The notes beneath the pieces are model-generated. The model saw only the letters and a list, made by a program, of their open reading frames with translations, was not told the origin of the DNA and did no database searches. Of a DNA stretch of 64,000 nucleotides, positions 44,023 to 53,362 are shown piece after piece. The stretch lies in assembly GCA_002499445.1 (NCBI GenBank), contig DALS01000038.1, positions 1-64,000 of the forward strand, written 5' to 3'. Origin of the DNA: Methanosarcina sp. UBA293. GTDB taxonomy: Archaea > Halobacteriota > Methanosarcinia > Methanosarcinales > Methanosarcinaceae. The position numbers were made by a program, and so were the translations under genes. The stretch's first letter is position 1; the number at the start of each line of letters is the position of its first letter.

Positions 44023-45063
44023 TCACGCTCCCAGGTAAAGTCCGAGTCCTACTGCCCATACAAGGTTTAGAAGAGCAAGAGGAAGCAGCTTCTTCCAGCT
44101 CAGGTCGACAACCTGGTCAATCCTGAATCTCGGGACAGCCCACCTGAGGCCTATAATTACCATAAGTACAAAGACGACTTTTATAAGCAGGAAAACTGTT
44201 GGAGCAATAAGGCCAAGCACAGAATTATTTGCAACAAAGCCTGGTACATTCCAGCCGCCAAGGAAGAGAAGGGCTACAAGGAAAGAACCAAGGATCATAT
44301 GAATATACTCGGCAAAGAAGGCAAGTCCAAAACGCATCCCACCGTATTCCGTAATCCAGCCTGCTACCAGTTCTTCTTCGGACTCATTCTGGTCAAAGGG
44401 AAGCCTTCCCATATCAGCCATAAGGGCTACGAAGAATACAAAGCATCCTAGGGGCTGCAGGAAAATATTCCAGAGCATGCCCTGTGAACTGGATATCTCC
44501 ACAATACTCAGAGAACCTGTCATGATAGCTACACTTACAACGGTTAACCCAAGAGGCACTTCATACCCAACCATTCGGGCAAAGTTTCTAAAAGCTCCAA
44601 GCAGGGAATATTTGTTGTTAGAGCCATAAGCTATCATAAAGATCCCGAAAATGGATAACGCGGATACTGCTTCAATATAAAGCACGCTAATGTCCATCTG
44701 GGTGACCGCAAGCGGGTATTCGACCCCATTAATAAAAACCGCACCAACTGGAATGGCAACAAGCATAAGGAAAACTGAACCAATCATAAAAATATTGGCA
44801 CTATTGAAAAGTAAACTGTCAGCATTTCTTGGTTTCAGGTCTTCTTTTGTAAAGAGCTTGATTGCATCGGCTACAAGCTGCAGGAGTCCGTACTTTCCTA
44901 CACGGCAGGGTCCCATCCTGCACTGGATATCAGCAGAAAGCTTTCGTTCGAGCCATACAGCTCCCATTGCTCCCAGAAAAATAACTCCAACTAGAGAAAG
45001 GCCGACTATTCCGCGGATCCAGGGAATAAGAGGAATAATGAATTCAGGAATATCCATAACCAT
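44023..45063 (-). CDS. fpoH: F420H2 dehydrogenase subunit FpoH
   Basis: A 346-residue NuoH-like membrane subunit with eight helices that joins the hydrophilic and membrane arms and forms the methanophenazine entry site. Typical motifs are AVWLERKLSADIQCRMGPCRVG, DAIKLFTKEDLKP and DQNESEEELVAGWITEYGGMRFGLAFFAEY, with many loop carboxylates. The frame extends to a GTG at 45072, but ATG 45063 is preceded by AGGTGA. Its start region overlaps the fpoD end closely. Confidence 0.95.
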   Translation of the reverse strand: MVMDIPEFIIPLIPWIRGIVGLSLVGVIFLGAMGAVWLERKLSADIQCRMGPCRVGKYGLLQLVADAIKLFTKEDLKPRNADSLLFNSANIFMIGSVFLMLVAIPVGAVFINGVEYPLAVTQMDISVLYIEAVSALSIFGIFMIAYGSNNKYSLLGAFRNFARMVGYEVPLGLTVVSVAIMTGSLSIVEISSSQGMLWNIFLQPLGCFVFFVALMADMGRLPFDQNESEEELVAGWITEYGGMRFGLAFFAEYIHMILGSFLVALLFLGGWNVPGFVANNSVLGLIAPTVFLLIKVVFVLMVIIGLRWAVPRFRIDQVVDLSWKKLLPLALLNLVWAVGLGLYLGA

Positions 45064-45068
45064 TATAA

Positions 45069-46193
45069 TCACCTGTCCGCTTCACTGGTACAGCCGTCCA
45101 TGCTGCCTGAGATTGCTGCAATGTCTGCAACCGTTGTGCCTTTGATGAGAGGAGGCAGTGCCTGTAGTGTGGGGTAGACGGGTCCTCTGACTTTTACCCT
45201 GTAGGGTTTATCCGAGCCATCTGAAACCATGTACATTCCCATCTCTCCCCTTGGGTCCTCTACTCTGTGGAACACCTCCCCAGCCGGAACTCTCATTACC
45301 GGGGTTCTCCTGCCATACAGGGAATTCTCTGGGAAGATTGGGCCATTGGGAATCTGGTCAAGGCATTGTTCTATTATGTAGATGCTTTCCCTCATCTCAT
45401 TAAGCCTGACCTGTACCCTTGCAAAACAGTCTCCTGCAGTTTCAGTACATACCTTAAAGTCCAGATCATTGTACACTAGGTAGGGTTCGTTCTTCCGTAT
45501 ATCAAAAGGAACCCCCGTTGCCCGCAAAGCAGGCCCGGAAACTCCAAGACTCTTTGCGACATCTGCAGTGAGGACACCAACTCCCACAGTCCTCTCCTTG
45601 TAAACTCTGTCGGAATGGAACATCTCCTCAAAATCATTGATGACTTTCTTGAGATTGTTCAGAACAGGGAGGGTTTTTTCCTTAAACCCGGGTGGCAGGT
45701 CATCGCGTACTCCTCCAAACCTCAGGAAGCTGTGGGTGATCCTTGCTCCTGTGACCATGTCAATCAGTGAAAGCAGATCTTCCCTTTCCTTGATAGTGTA
45801 CATTAACATGGAGACAAAACCTATGAACCCACCGAATTCCCCAGTGCCGAGCAGGTGGCTCTGAAGCCTGGTAAGTTCTTCTAAAATAACTCTTATATAC
45901 TGAGCTCTTTCAGGAGGTTCGATATCCAGCAGTTTTTCAACACAGCCCACGTAACATTCTTCATTTGTTAGGGCTACAAGATAACAGATTCTATCAACTA
46001 TCGTGATTCCCTGAAGATAGGTTTTGTTCTCAAGGATTTTTTCAATGCCCTTGTGAATATAACCTAGTTCCACTTCAGCATCCATCACAGTTTCTCCTTT
46101 CAACTTCAGGTTTAACCTGAAAGGTCCGGGCTGCATTGGATGCTGGGGGCCCAGGTGTATAATCATTTCATTTGGTTCAAGCATTTCTTCCAT
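45069..46193 (-). CDS. fpoD: F420H2 dehydrogenase subunit FpoD
   Basis: A 374-residue NuoD-like (49 kDa) subunit related to the large subunit of [NiFe] hydrogenases but lacking the nickel cysteines. HLGPQHPMQPGP near the N-terminus marks the quinone-site loop, here for methanophenazine. LGYIHKGIEKI and GEVFHRVEDPRGEMGMYMVSDG are further signatures. It starts ten bases after the fpoC stop. Confidence 0.96.
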   Translation of the reverse strand: MEEMLEPNEMIIHLGPQHPMQPGPFRLNLKLKGETVMDAEVELGYIHKGIEKILENKTYLQGITIVDRICYLVALTNEECYVGCVEKLLDIEPPERAQYIRVILEELTRLQSHLLGTGEFGGFIGFVSMLMYTIKEREDLLSLIDMVTGARITHSFLRFGGVRDDLPPGFKEKTLPVLNNLKKVINDFEEMFHSDRVYKERTVGVGVLTADVAKSLGVSGPALRATGVPFDIRKNEPYLVYNDLDFKVCTETAGDCFARVQVRLNEMRESIYIIEQCLDQIPNGPIFPENSLYGRRTPVMRVPAGEVFHRVEDPRGEMGMYMVSDGSDKPYRVKVRGPVYPTLQALPPLIKGTTVADIAAISGSMDGCTSEADR

Positions 46194-46203
46194 TTTTCAC
46201 CCC

Positions 46204-46680
46204 TCACACCAGGTTTCTTGCTGTCTTGTTCGGGAAACCTTCGTAGTCTTTCCTGAGAGGCCATTCTCCCAGCATATCTTCAGGGAGCAAAAGAGGTTTC
46301 AGATTCGGGTGGTTTTTGAACTTAATCCCATATAACTCGTAGGTCTCTCTCTCATACCAGTTTGCATTCCAGTACACCGGTACAACGGATTCAATTTCCG
46401 GGTTATCCCTCGGAAGTCTGGCCTTGAGCGTCAGAACCACTGGATGATTATATGATGCAATATGGTAGACTACTTCAAGCTCATTCCATTTTATGTAGTC
46501 AACACCACAGACTGAGCAGAGGTGATCAAATTGAAGGGAATCCTTCAGGTACTGGCAGACTTCTTTTACCTTCTCCTTATCCACGTATGCCCTGGCTCGG
46601 ATTTCGGATTTGGCGGTTGCTTCTGAAATAGCCTCAGGAAATGTACCTGTTAATGACTTGAGAATTTCTGTGACATCCAT
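46204..46680 (-). CDS. fpoC: F420H2 dehydrogenase subunit FpoC
   Basis: A 158-residue NuoC-like (30 kDa) subunit. The signature YHIASYNHPVVLTLKARLPRDNPEIESVVPVYWNANWYERETYELYGIKF and the terminal PLRKDYEGFP are clear. It is structural, holding FpoD and FpoB together. A 47-base gap separates it from fpoB. Confidence 0.95.
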   Translation of the reverse strand: MDVTEILKSLTGTFPEAISEATAKSEIRARAYVDKEKVKEVCQYLKDSLQFDHLCSVCGVDYIKWNELEVVYHIASYNHPVVLTLKARLPRDNPEIESVVPVYWNANWYERETYELYGIKFKNHPNLKPLLLPEDMLGEWPLRKDYEGFPNKTARNLV

Positions 46681-46727
46681 AATTTTCCCTCGAATTAATC
46701 TGAAAGTTCAGAAGAACATCAGTAACC

Positions 46728-47279
46728 TTAATACTCCGTGCCCCGATCTTTTTTGGCCTTTATTTTTCCCTGAAGCTCCACAAATCCCTGGAGCAGGGCT
46801 TCGGGCCTCGGCGGACATCCTGGAATAAAAACATCAACAGGGAAGATTTCATCAATATTCTGCACAGTGCTGTAGGATTCATAAAAAGGACCGCCGCTTA
46901 TGGAGCAGTCTCCCATACAGATGACCCACTTCGGCGCAGGCATCTGTTCCCAGAGTCTCTTTAAAGCAGGGAGATATTTCTTTGTCACATACCCGCTGAT
47001 AATCATGACATCTGCATGCCTTGGGGAGTTCCTTGGAATAATCCCAAATCGATCAGTGTCATAGTGGGCACAGCCAGCAGCGATCATTTCAACTCCGCAG
47101 CAGCCCATAGGCTGGGTCATGAACCACATCGAGTTTTTCCTTCCCCAGTTGATCAGATCCTGAGCCTTAGTTTTCTTAAGGAGATTATGAATCGCACTGG
47201 TTGTTGTCGTGATTACCCCAGGTATTTCTTCAGAGGTTTCATCGAGTTTACTCGTTTTTTTCTCCTTCACTTCACCCAT
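46728..47279 (-). CDS. fpoB: F420H2 dehydrogenase subunit FpoB
   Basis: A 183-residue NuoB-like (PSST) subunit carrying the terminal N2-type [4Fe-4S] cluster. Ligands are the tandem Cys in MGCCGVEM, the Cys in MGDCSISGG and the Cys in PGCPPRPEA. The N-terminal 35 residues are a charged extension. Its ATG overlaps the fpoA end by 13 bases and follows GGAGG. It passes electrons to methanophenazine at the FpoB/FpoD/FpoH junction. It belongs to the same superfamily as the orphan EchC-like protein at 5614. Confidence 0.96.
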   Translation of the reverse strand: MGEVKEKKTSKLDETSEEIPGVITTTTSAIHNLLKKTKAQDLINWGRKNSMWFMTQPMGCCGVEMIAAGCAHYDTDRFGIIPRNSPRHADVMIISGYVTKKYLPALKRLWEQMPAPKWVICMGDCSISGGPFYESYSTVQNIDEIFPVDVFIPGCPPRPEALLQGFVELQGKIKAKKDRGTEY

Positions 47280-47641
47280 GTAAGGGCCTCCTTCTTCCAG
47301 AGATAAATGTATCCAAAGAGCAATATGAAAACAAAGACAAACATCTCAACTATTGCGATTGAGGTAATTCCGTGTCCCTTATAGACTGTAGCCCAAGGAT
47401 AAAGGAAAAGCACCTCAATATCAAAGATCACAAAAGCAATCGCATAAAGATAATACTCAACATTGAACTGGATTCTTGCAGTTCCTGTGGGAACCGAACC
47501 CGATTCATATGTCGTGTATTTGCCGGCAGCCTTGCTCCTCGGACTCAGTTGCTTTACTATAAACATTGTCATTGGAGGCATCACAAGTGCCATGACAAGA
47601 AATATTGCAACTGGTATGTAGCTATCAATTATTCCAGACAT
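47267..47641 (-). CDS. fpoA: F420H2 dehydrogenase subunit FpoA
   Basis: A 124-residue NuoA-like subunit with three membrane helices and the conserved KYTTYESGSVPTGTARIQFNVEYYLYAIAFVIFDIEVLFLYPWA loop. It is the first gene of the fpo operon. ATG 47641 follows AGGTGATATTA, and the frame reaches three codons further upstream. A long region of about 850 bases separates it from the divergent ferredoxin gene. Confidence 0.95.
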   Translation of the reverse strand: MSGIIDSYIPVAIFLVMALVMPPMTMFIVKQLSPRSKAAGKYTTYESGSVPTGTARIQFNVEYYLYAIAFVIFDIEVLFLYPWATVYKGHGITSIAIVEMFVFVFILLFGYIYLWKKEALTWVK

Positions 47642-48493
47642 TAATATCACCTATCAAAGTGCAGCAACCTGAACTGCAGCGTTACATGACATGGATTATG
47701 GGTTTTGGACAAAAAACTGCATCTGAGCACCGAGAGTTTATGAAGATCGTTTTTTTGGTCTAGATACAGGTCCTTGGAAATGTTTGAATCCACAGGTCCT
47801 GATTGCAGTAAACAAGATTCCCTGTGTACAGACATTTGTTTCCGAGCTCTGAAATTTTGATTTCTTTGCCCGATTCATTATAACAAATTGTCAGAAGAAC
47901 AGGAAAGATCTTGTTCTGACAGCATAGGTCCAATTGAGTGAAATTAGCATAATTAATAGTTAAGATTATAGATCTCTATAGTTATTTCTGCAAATGAGTG
48001 AGGGATTATTTATAATTATTCGCTAAATAATTAATATTATATAAATATTAAGTCTAAATAAATAAAAATCACTTTTTGAAATATGAATGTGTTCAAAAAA
48101 TCAGGGCGAAAGCATTGACCCGTTTATGAAATCGTATATAAACCGTAAATGAGTAATTACTCTGAGGTTGCCTCAAACTTTAGTAAAATAATTATGTATA
48201 TTAGGCATATAAGGAGGTAAGCACGAATAACTATATATAGAGTTTAATTATTTTAGATTGAATAAATACTCTCGTATATATTATGAATATTCATTATAAT
48301 TCCATAGATAAAAGGCTGTTCAGACAAATTCAAAAATAAAAATAATAATACAGCATTATAGTTACTAGTTACCTCATTCACGACAAAGAGAAAACTAAGC
48401 TTCCGAATATTAATCCTGAAAACCCCCTGTACCAATACATTATAATAAGTCTTTTTAATAAGTCTTTTCATGATAGGAAACTGGTGGAATCGC
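47642..48493. other. Divergent control region of the fpo operon
   Basis: About 850 bases between fpoA and the divergent ferredoxin gene, with no gene. On the minus strand A+T-rich TATA-like tracts are at about 48030-48060 and 48225-48260, which would give fpo a leader of several hundred bases. GAGGTTGCCTC, an interrupted dyad, lies at 48162-48172. ATTATAATAAG near 48438-48448 could be the ferredoxin promoter. Confidence 0.5.
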
Positions 48494-48655
48494 ATGAAGG
48501 TTAATGATAACTGTGTAGGGTGCGGCCAATGTGCTTCTTTTTGCAAGAAAGGGGCAATAGAGGTAAAAGGAAAGGCACAAGCTACTGACGCCTGCGTAGA
48601 TTGTGGATTCTGTGTTCTTTACTGTCCTGTTAAGGCCATAGAGGTGCCTGTGTGA
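48494..48655 (+). CDS. Small 2x[4Fe-4S] ferredoxin
   Basis: A 53-residue bacterial-type ferredoxin with two complete cluster motifs, CVGCGQCASFCKKGA and CVDCGFCVLYCPVKA. The frame opens at 48470, but ATG 48494 has GGTGG upstream and starts the fold. Its stop overlaps the start of the flavoprotein gene, so the pair is translationally coupled and the ferredoxin is probably the dedicated electron donor. The same layout recurs for the lipid reductase pair at 54071-55467. Confidence 0.9.
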   Translation: MKVNDNCVGCGQCASFCKKGAIEVKGKAQATDACVDCGFCVLYCPVKAIEVPV

Positions 48656-49929
48656 AAGCAATTGTAATTGGTGCAGGACTTGGAGGGCTTTTAAGCGCAG
48701 CCAGTCTCTCAGAAGCCGGATACCAGGTCGAAGTCTTTGAGAGGCTTCCTATTACGGGAGGAAGATTTACAAATCTCAATTATAGAGGATTCCAGCTTTC
48801 GAGCGGAGCTTTTCATATTCTGCCTCACGGACCTTCAGGTCCTCTGGCTCAGCTTCTCCGCGAAGTCGGAGCTGAGGTAGAAATCATTAGATCAGATACA
48901 ACAACCGTGCGTGTGCCCTTAAAAAAAGGCATCTCGGATTATGGAAAAGGCTTCAAAGACATCCCTTTTTCCGATTTTCCTACACTTCTCTCACACAAAG
49001 ACCGCCTGAAGATTGCACTTCTTGTAGTGAGTACGCGAAAAAACCGTCCAACAGGAAGCACTCTACAGGCATGGATCAAGACGCAAATTAAGGACGAATG
49101 GCTTGTTAGATTTGCTGATGCTTTCTGCGGTTGGGCACTGAGCCTGAAAAGTGACGAAGTTACTGTAGAAGAGATCTTCGAGATAATTGAAAACATGTAC
49201 AGGTTCGGCGGTCCTGGTATTCCCATTGGCGGGTGCAAAGGAATAATCGACGCTCTGGAATGTGTGATTGCTTCAAATGGTGGAAAGATCTATACCAAAA
49301 CCGAGGTTTCAAAAATCCTTGTGGAAAACGGAAAAGCCGCAGGAGTACTTGCTGGCAATGAGATCTATAAAGCAAATCTGATAATCAGCAATCTAGGGCA
49401 TGTTGCAACTGCCCGTCTTTGTGAAGAGGCACTATCTGAAGAGAAAGACTCAGGATACCTCAGAAAACTTGAAACCCTGAAACCGTCTGCCGGCATAAAA
49501 ATTTGCCTTGCTGCAGACGAGCCACTAGTAGGGCATTCGGGCATTCTTCTAACTCCATATGCGAAAAGAGTAAATGGGATAGATGAAGTTACGCAGGTTG
49601 ACCCGAGCCTTGCTCCGCCTGGCAAGCATCTTACAATGTCCCATCAGCATGTAGCTCCTGAGAATATAAAGAATCTCGAGTCAGAGATCGAGTTAGGACT
49701 TCAGGACCTAAAAGAAATCTTTCCAGACAAAAAGTACGAAGTTCTGCTCATCCAATCATATCATGACGGCTGGCCAGTAAACAGGGCAGCTTCAGGCACG
49801 GACCCTGGTAATGAAACCCCGATTCCCGAGCTCTATGTCGTAGGAGACGGAGCCAAAGGGGAGGGAGGCATTGAAGTCGAAGGCGTAGCTCTCGGCGTGG
49901 CTGCAACCATGAAGAAAATTCTCGGCTAA
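48652..49929 (+). CDS. Phytoene-desaturase-like FAD oxidoreductase
   Basis: A 425-residue flavoprotein of the phytoene dehydrogenase/amine oxidase superfamily. FAD-binding GAGLGGLLSAASLSEAGYQVEVFER is at the N-terminus, and GDGAKGEGGIEVEGVALG near the C-terminus completes the site. The GTG start overlaps the ferredoxin stop. Its substrate is unknown. Family members oxidise or reduce isoprenoids, so saturation of methanophenazine side chains or another isoprenoid is a reasonable guess. It is followed 47 bases later by cofG, so a link to F420 metabolism is the alternative. Confidence 0.82.
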   Translation: MKAIVIGAGLGGLLSAASLSEAGYQVEVFERLPITGGRFTNLNYRGFQLSSGAFHILPHGPSGPLAQLLREVGAEVEIIRSDTTTVRVPLKKGISDYGKGFKDIPFSDFPTLLSHKDRLKIALLVVSTRKNRPTGSTLQAWIKTQIKDEWLVRFADAFCGWALSLKSDEVTVEEIFEIIENMYRFGGPGIPIGGCKGIIDALECVIASNGGKIYTKTEVSKILVENGKAAGVLAGNEIYKANLIISNLGHVATARLCEEALSEEKDSGYLRKLETLKPSAGIKICLAADEPLVGHSGILLTPYAKRVNGIDEVTQVDPSLAPPGKHLTMSHQHVAPENIKNLESEIELGLQDLKEIFPDKKYEVLLIQSYHDGWPVNRAASGTDPGNETPIPELYVVGDGAKGEGGIEVEGVALGVAATMKKILG

Positions 49930-49976
49930 ACAAACCCAGCAGGTGTTTTATCATTCCACCGAAAAATCCCAATTTT

Positions 49977-50954
49977 GTGACCTACTCGAAAAATGTTTTC
50001 ATCCCTGTAACCAATATCTGCAGGAACCGATGCGGTTACTGCGGCTTTCGGCGGGATCCAGGGCAACCTGACGCCAGGCTCATGAAACCTGGAGAAATTC
50101 TTCCTGTGCTTGAGAATGGGGTAAGGGCAGGGTGCACCGAAGCACTTTTAACCTTCGGGGAGTCTGCAGAGGAGGTGCCAGAATACATGAAGTGGCTCAA
50201 AGAACTTGGTTATTCTTCCACTCTTGAATACCTTCTTTTTCTCTGTGAAACTGCAATTGGCATCGGGATTCTCCCTCATACGAATGCAGGAATTATGACA
50301 CGCTCGGAGCTCAAGGCGTTAAAGCCCTTAAATGCAAGTATGGGACTGATGCTTGAGAGCATGGCAACCCTAGACGCCCATAAAGACTGTCCTGGCAAAA
50401 TTCCCGAACTCAGGCTTGATACCATCCAGGAAGCCGGAAAGCTCCAGATTCCTTTTACTACAGGCCTCCTTGTAGGGATTGGGGAGATAAGAGAAGACAG
50501 AATCAAATCCCTTGAAGCTATTGCAGACCTACATAAGAAGTATGGGCATATCCAGGAGGTTATTATCCAGAATTTTGCCCCAAAACTCGGAACACCTATG
50601 GAAAATAGTCCTGGACCTTCGGTAGAGGAAATAATTGATACTCTATGCCTGGCAAGGCAGATTCTTCCGCCTGACGTGGCAGTGCAGGTCCCCCCAAACC
50701 TTATAGACCCCAAAGCCCTTATCGCAAAAGGAGTGAGTGATCTAGGGGGTATATCCCCTCTGACAATTGACTGGATTAATCCTGAAGCCGAGTGGCCGAA
50801 TGTAAAGGACTTGCAAGAGAAACTAGGGTCGATTTTACTCAAGGAACGCCTGCCAATTCACCCTCAGTATGTGAAAAAAGGTTGGTATTCGGACAGGTTA
50901 GGCGAGCTAATAGCAAAGCTCTCGGATGCGGAAGGTTACAGGAAACAACCTTAA
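49977..50954 (+). CDS. cofG: F420 deazaflavin synthase subunit 1 (CofG)
   Basis: A radical-SAM enzyme of about 325 residues. With CofH it makes 7,8-didemethyl-8-hydroxy-5-deazariboflavin, the chromophore of coenzyme F420. The [4Fe-4S]-SAM motif is CRNRCGYC. Also visible are HTNAGIMTRSELKALKP and GGISPLTIDWINPEAEWP. The start is uncertain. GTG 49977 has no ribosome site, while AGGTG at 49941-49945 lies properly before in-frame ATC/ATT codons at 49950-49955 that would give the usual N-terminal IPPKNPNFVTYSKN. A non-AUG start (AUU or AUC) is therefore possible. Confidence 0.95.
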   Translation: MTYSKNVFIPVTNICRNRCGYCGFRRDPGQPDARLMKPGEILPVLENGVRAGCTEALLTFGESAEEVPEYMKWLKELGYSSTLEYLLFLCETAIGIGILPHTNAGIMTRSELKALKPLNASMGLMLESMATLDAHKDCPGKIPELRLDTIQEAGKLQIPFTTGLLVGIGEIREDRIKSLEAIADLHKKYGHIQEVIIQNFAPKLGTPMENSPGPSVEEIIDTLCLARQILPPDVAVQVPPNLIDPKALIAKGVSDLGGISPLTIDWINPEAEWPNVKDLQEKLGSILLKERLPIHPQYVKKGWYSDRLGELIAKLSDAEGYRKQP

Positions 50955-51060
50955 ACAGAGCATATGAAAAATTAAAAAATATTTCGGGAAGTCCGAAGAG
51001 GTTGGAGTTCAAAGTCTCCTAAGTAGCCTAAATATCAGGGTAAATTAATGAGCCTAAATA

Positions 51061-52254
51061 TTGGGTAAATATATCAGTTTAAACGGAATGATCGGGATGT
51101 ACATGAAAAAACCTGCAGCAATCCCAGATGATGTCCTTGAAAGAGTATATCAGGGAAACTGTACAAAAGAGGATGCGCTTATCCTGCTTGAAAGAAGTCC
51201 ATTTGAACTATTCGAACTTGCTAACACCCTGCGAGCTAATGCCGTAGGCGATACCGTTAGTTATGTTACGAACCGTAATATCTACATTACAAACAAATGC
51301 GCAGGTAACTGCGGATTCTGTGCCTACAGGACAGAGAAAGGATATATACTGAGTGTAGAAGAAATCCTGAAAAAAGTGGGTGAAGCCAGAAAAGCTGGAG
51401 TTACTGAGGTTTGCATCCAAGGAGGATATATTCCGGAAATTGACATGGAATTTTATCTTGAAGTTATCGAATCATTAAAAACTAGCTTTCCTGAACTCTG
51501 TATTCATGCCCTATCGCCTATGGAAGTAAATTATGCGGCAGGAATTTCCGGTATTTCCGTAAAAGAAGCTCTAAGGAAGCTTAAAGAAAGCGGGCTTGAC
51601 TCACTTACCGGAACTTCAGCAGAGATTCTTTCCGATAGGGTGAGAAAAATAATCTGTCCCGGGAAAATCAATACCCAACAATGGATCGAAACAATAAAGG
51701 CAGCCCATAAAGCCGGAATTTCTACGAATGCAACCATCATGTACGGGCATGTGGAAACGATAGAAGAACGCCTGGATCATATTTTTACTATTCGCGAAAT
51801 CCAGAAAGAAACCAGCGGATTTTCAGAATTTATTCCAATGTCTTTTTTGCCCTATAATAATAGGATAGGAGAAAAGCTGCTCGCATCCGGAAAGTTCTCA
51901 AGCACAGGACTTGAAGACCTTCAGCTCATTGCTATTTCCCGTATAATCCTTCATACTTACGTAAATAATATTCAGGCTACCTGGGTTAAGCTCGGAAAGA
52001 AACTTGCCCAATTCGCCCTTCACTGTGGAGCAAACGACCTGGGAGGCACACTTATGGAAGACCAGATCTCAACAGCATCCGGAGGAAACTATGGAGAATA
52101 TGTATCTCCTGCCGAGTTCGAGTGGATGATAAAAGGCGCAGGAAGAATTCCTATGCAGAGGGATACTTTATATAGAAAAGTGGAACCAGGTTTTCCGAAT
52201 AGAATCAACCCTCTTCCCAATTTTGAAAAAACAAAGCTAAGCAGCAAAGAGTAA
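51061..52254 (+). CDS. cofH: F420 deazaflavin synthase subunit 2 (CofH)
   Basis: A radical-SAM enzyme of about 397 residues that joins tyrosine to 5-amino-6-ribitylaminouracil in deazaflavin synthesis. The cluster motif is CAGNCGFC within ITNKCAGNCGFCAYR. GTSAEILSDRVRKIICPGKI and NDLGGTLMEDQIS are CofH signatures. TTG 51061 opens the frame. ATG codons at 51088, 51097 and 51103 are plausible later starts, and no ribosome site decides. It is probably transcribed with cofG. A composite repeat follows the stop. Confidence 0.95.
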   Translation: MGKYISLNGMIGMYMKKPAAIPDDVLERVYQGNCTKEDALILLERSPFELFELANTLRANAVGDTVSYVTNRNIYITNKCAGNCGFCAYRTEKGYILSVEEILKKVGEARKAGVTEVCIQGGYIPEIDMEFYLEVIESLKTSFPELCIHALSPMEVNYAAGISGISVKEALRKLKESGLDSLTGTSAEILSDRVRKIICPGKINTQQWIETIKAAHKAGISTNATIMYGHVETIEERLDHIFTIREIQKETSGFSEFIPMSFLPYNNRIGEKLLASGKFSSTGLEDLQLIAISRIILHTYVNNIQATWVKLGKKLAQFALHCGANDLGGTLMEDQISTASGGNYGEYVSPAEFEWMIKGAGRIPMQRDTLYRKVEPGFPNRINPLPNFEKTKLSSKE

Positions 52255-52735
52255 CCTGCAAACTTTTTCAAAAAACGCTTGCTCACAACCCTTTTGAAAA
52301 AAGGCTTGACCGAAAACCCCCTGGTGACGGCGTGATCACAAACCTTTTGAGAAAACGCTTGCTCACAAACTTTTTCAAAAAAAGTTTGATCAAAAACTCC
52401 TGGTGACGGCGTGATCAACCGGCGCAACGGTTGGTGGTCAACCGGCGCAACGGTTGCGATCAGGAGGACTGAATTATGGGCAAAAGGAGTTGTATTTCAA
52501 ATTGCTGAGGAGGGCAGCTTTGTATGTAAAGCTAATGACTTTCGATTCGCCTTAATTCAGTGTGGTTAACGATCTAAAGTAAGCAAAGACTATTGAAGGC
52601 GCCTGCAGGCTGAAATAAAAGAAAAACGGATGGTTTTTTCTGGGCTGCAGGGAATTTATTAATTATAAAAATTCCAGTTAGTTAAGTTTAGTACTTGTGT
52701 TTTTTATATCCAAACTTGTATTTTCAGGAGTCCAG
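52255..52735. other. Repeat-rich spacer between cofH and cofC
   Basis: The first 200 bases are the tandem repeats listed separately. Further on, CAGGAGGA precedes an ATG at 52476 opening a ten-codon frame that ends at 52508 with two Cys. It is too short to call a gene. The rest is A+T-rich promoter sequence for cofC. Confidence 0.5.
52259..52462. repeat. Composite tandem repeat after cofH
   Basis: Two 80-base units (52259-52338 and 52339-52417) share CAAAC(T/C)TTTT, ACGCTTGCTCACAA, and CTGGTGACGGCGTGATCA near the end. They are followed by two 22-23-base units (52418-52440, 52441-52462) starting ACCGGCGCAACGGTTG. Each long unit can form stems such as AAACTTTTT/AAAAAGTTT, and the short units form CCG/CGG hairpins. 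A related inverted copy lies at 55513-55636. Confidence 0.85.
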
Positions 52736-53362
52736 ATGAAAGCCGTAATCCCTTATAAAAAAACCTGTGCAAAGTCAAGATTATCTCCTGTCCTGAGCCA
52801 AGAAGAGAGAGAAGAGTTCGTGGAACTAATGCTGAATCAGGTAATAGACACTCTTCTGGAGGCGGGAATAAAAACAATCGACATCCTCAGTCCTTCTATA
52901 TACGGGCTTGAGAATATGAAGAAAGCCAATGTCCTTCTGGATAAGAGTGACCTGAATGAGGCCCTTAACAGATATCTTGAGCAGGCTGAGGAGCCGGTTT
53001 TGATTGTTATGGCTGATCTTCCCCTTCTTTCTCCAGATCATGTTAAAGGGATAACTTCAACCAAAGAAGACCTGTGTATTGCCCCTGGAAAAGGGGGGGG
53101 TACAAATATATTGTTTATTAAAAATCCCTCAGAATACAAAGTTAAGTACTATGGATCAAGTTTTCTGACACATTGCTTGATTGCAGAAAAAACAGAACAG
53201 AGTATTGAAATCTATGATTCTTTTCTTGCAGGCACGGATATGGATGAGCCTGAAGATCTGGTCGAACTACTTATACACGGAAGCAGAGCTACGAAAGAAT
53301 ATATAAACGAAAAGTTCAGGCTTGAAACTAGTAGGGGAAGGGTAAGGCTAGCTCCAATTTGA
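52736..53362 (+). CDS. cofC: 2-phospho-L-lactate guanylyltransferase (CofC)
   Basis: A 208-residue nucleotidyltransferase that activates 2-phospholactate (or phosphoenolpyruvate) with GTP for the side chain of F420. The start KAVIPYKKTCAKSRLSPVLSQEEREEF contains the nucleotide-binding segment, and VLIVMADLPLLSPDHV with IAPGKGGGTNIL forms the rest of the site. ATG 52736 is preceded by CAGGAG; the frame opens 39 bases earlier. It lies in the same group as cofG and cofH but has its own promoter region. Confidence 0.94.
   Translation: MKAVIPYKKTCAKSRLSPVLSQEEREEFVELMLNQVIDTLLEAGIKTIDILSPSIYGLENMKKANVLLDKSDLNEALNRYLEQAEEPVLIVMADLPLLSPDHVKGITSTKEDLCIAPGKGGGTNILFIKNPSEYKVKYYGSSFLTHCLIAEKTEQSIEIYDSFLAGTDMDEPEDLVELLIHGSRATKEYINEKFRLETSRGRVRLAPI

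Noticed and set aside
48253..48661. Minus-strand frames opposite the first ferredoxin gene
   Set aside because: They overlap a clear ferredoxin gene and A+T-rich promoter DNA and show no protein-like sequence.
52476..52508. Ten-codon frame with ribosome site after the repeats
   Set aside because: It is too short and without conservation data; a CAGGAGGA in front of an ATG can arise by chance in this purine-rich stretch.
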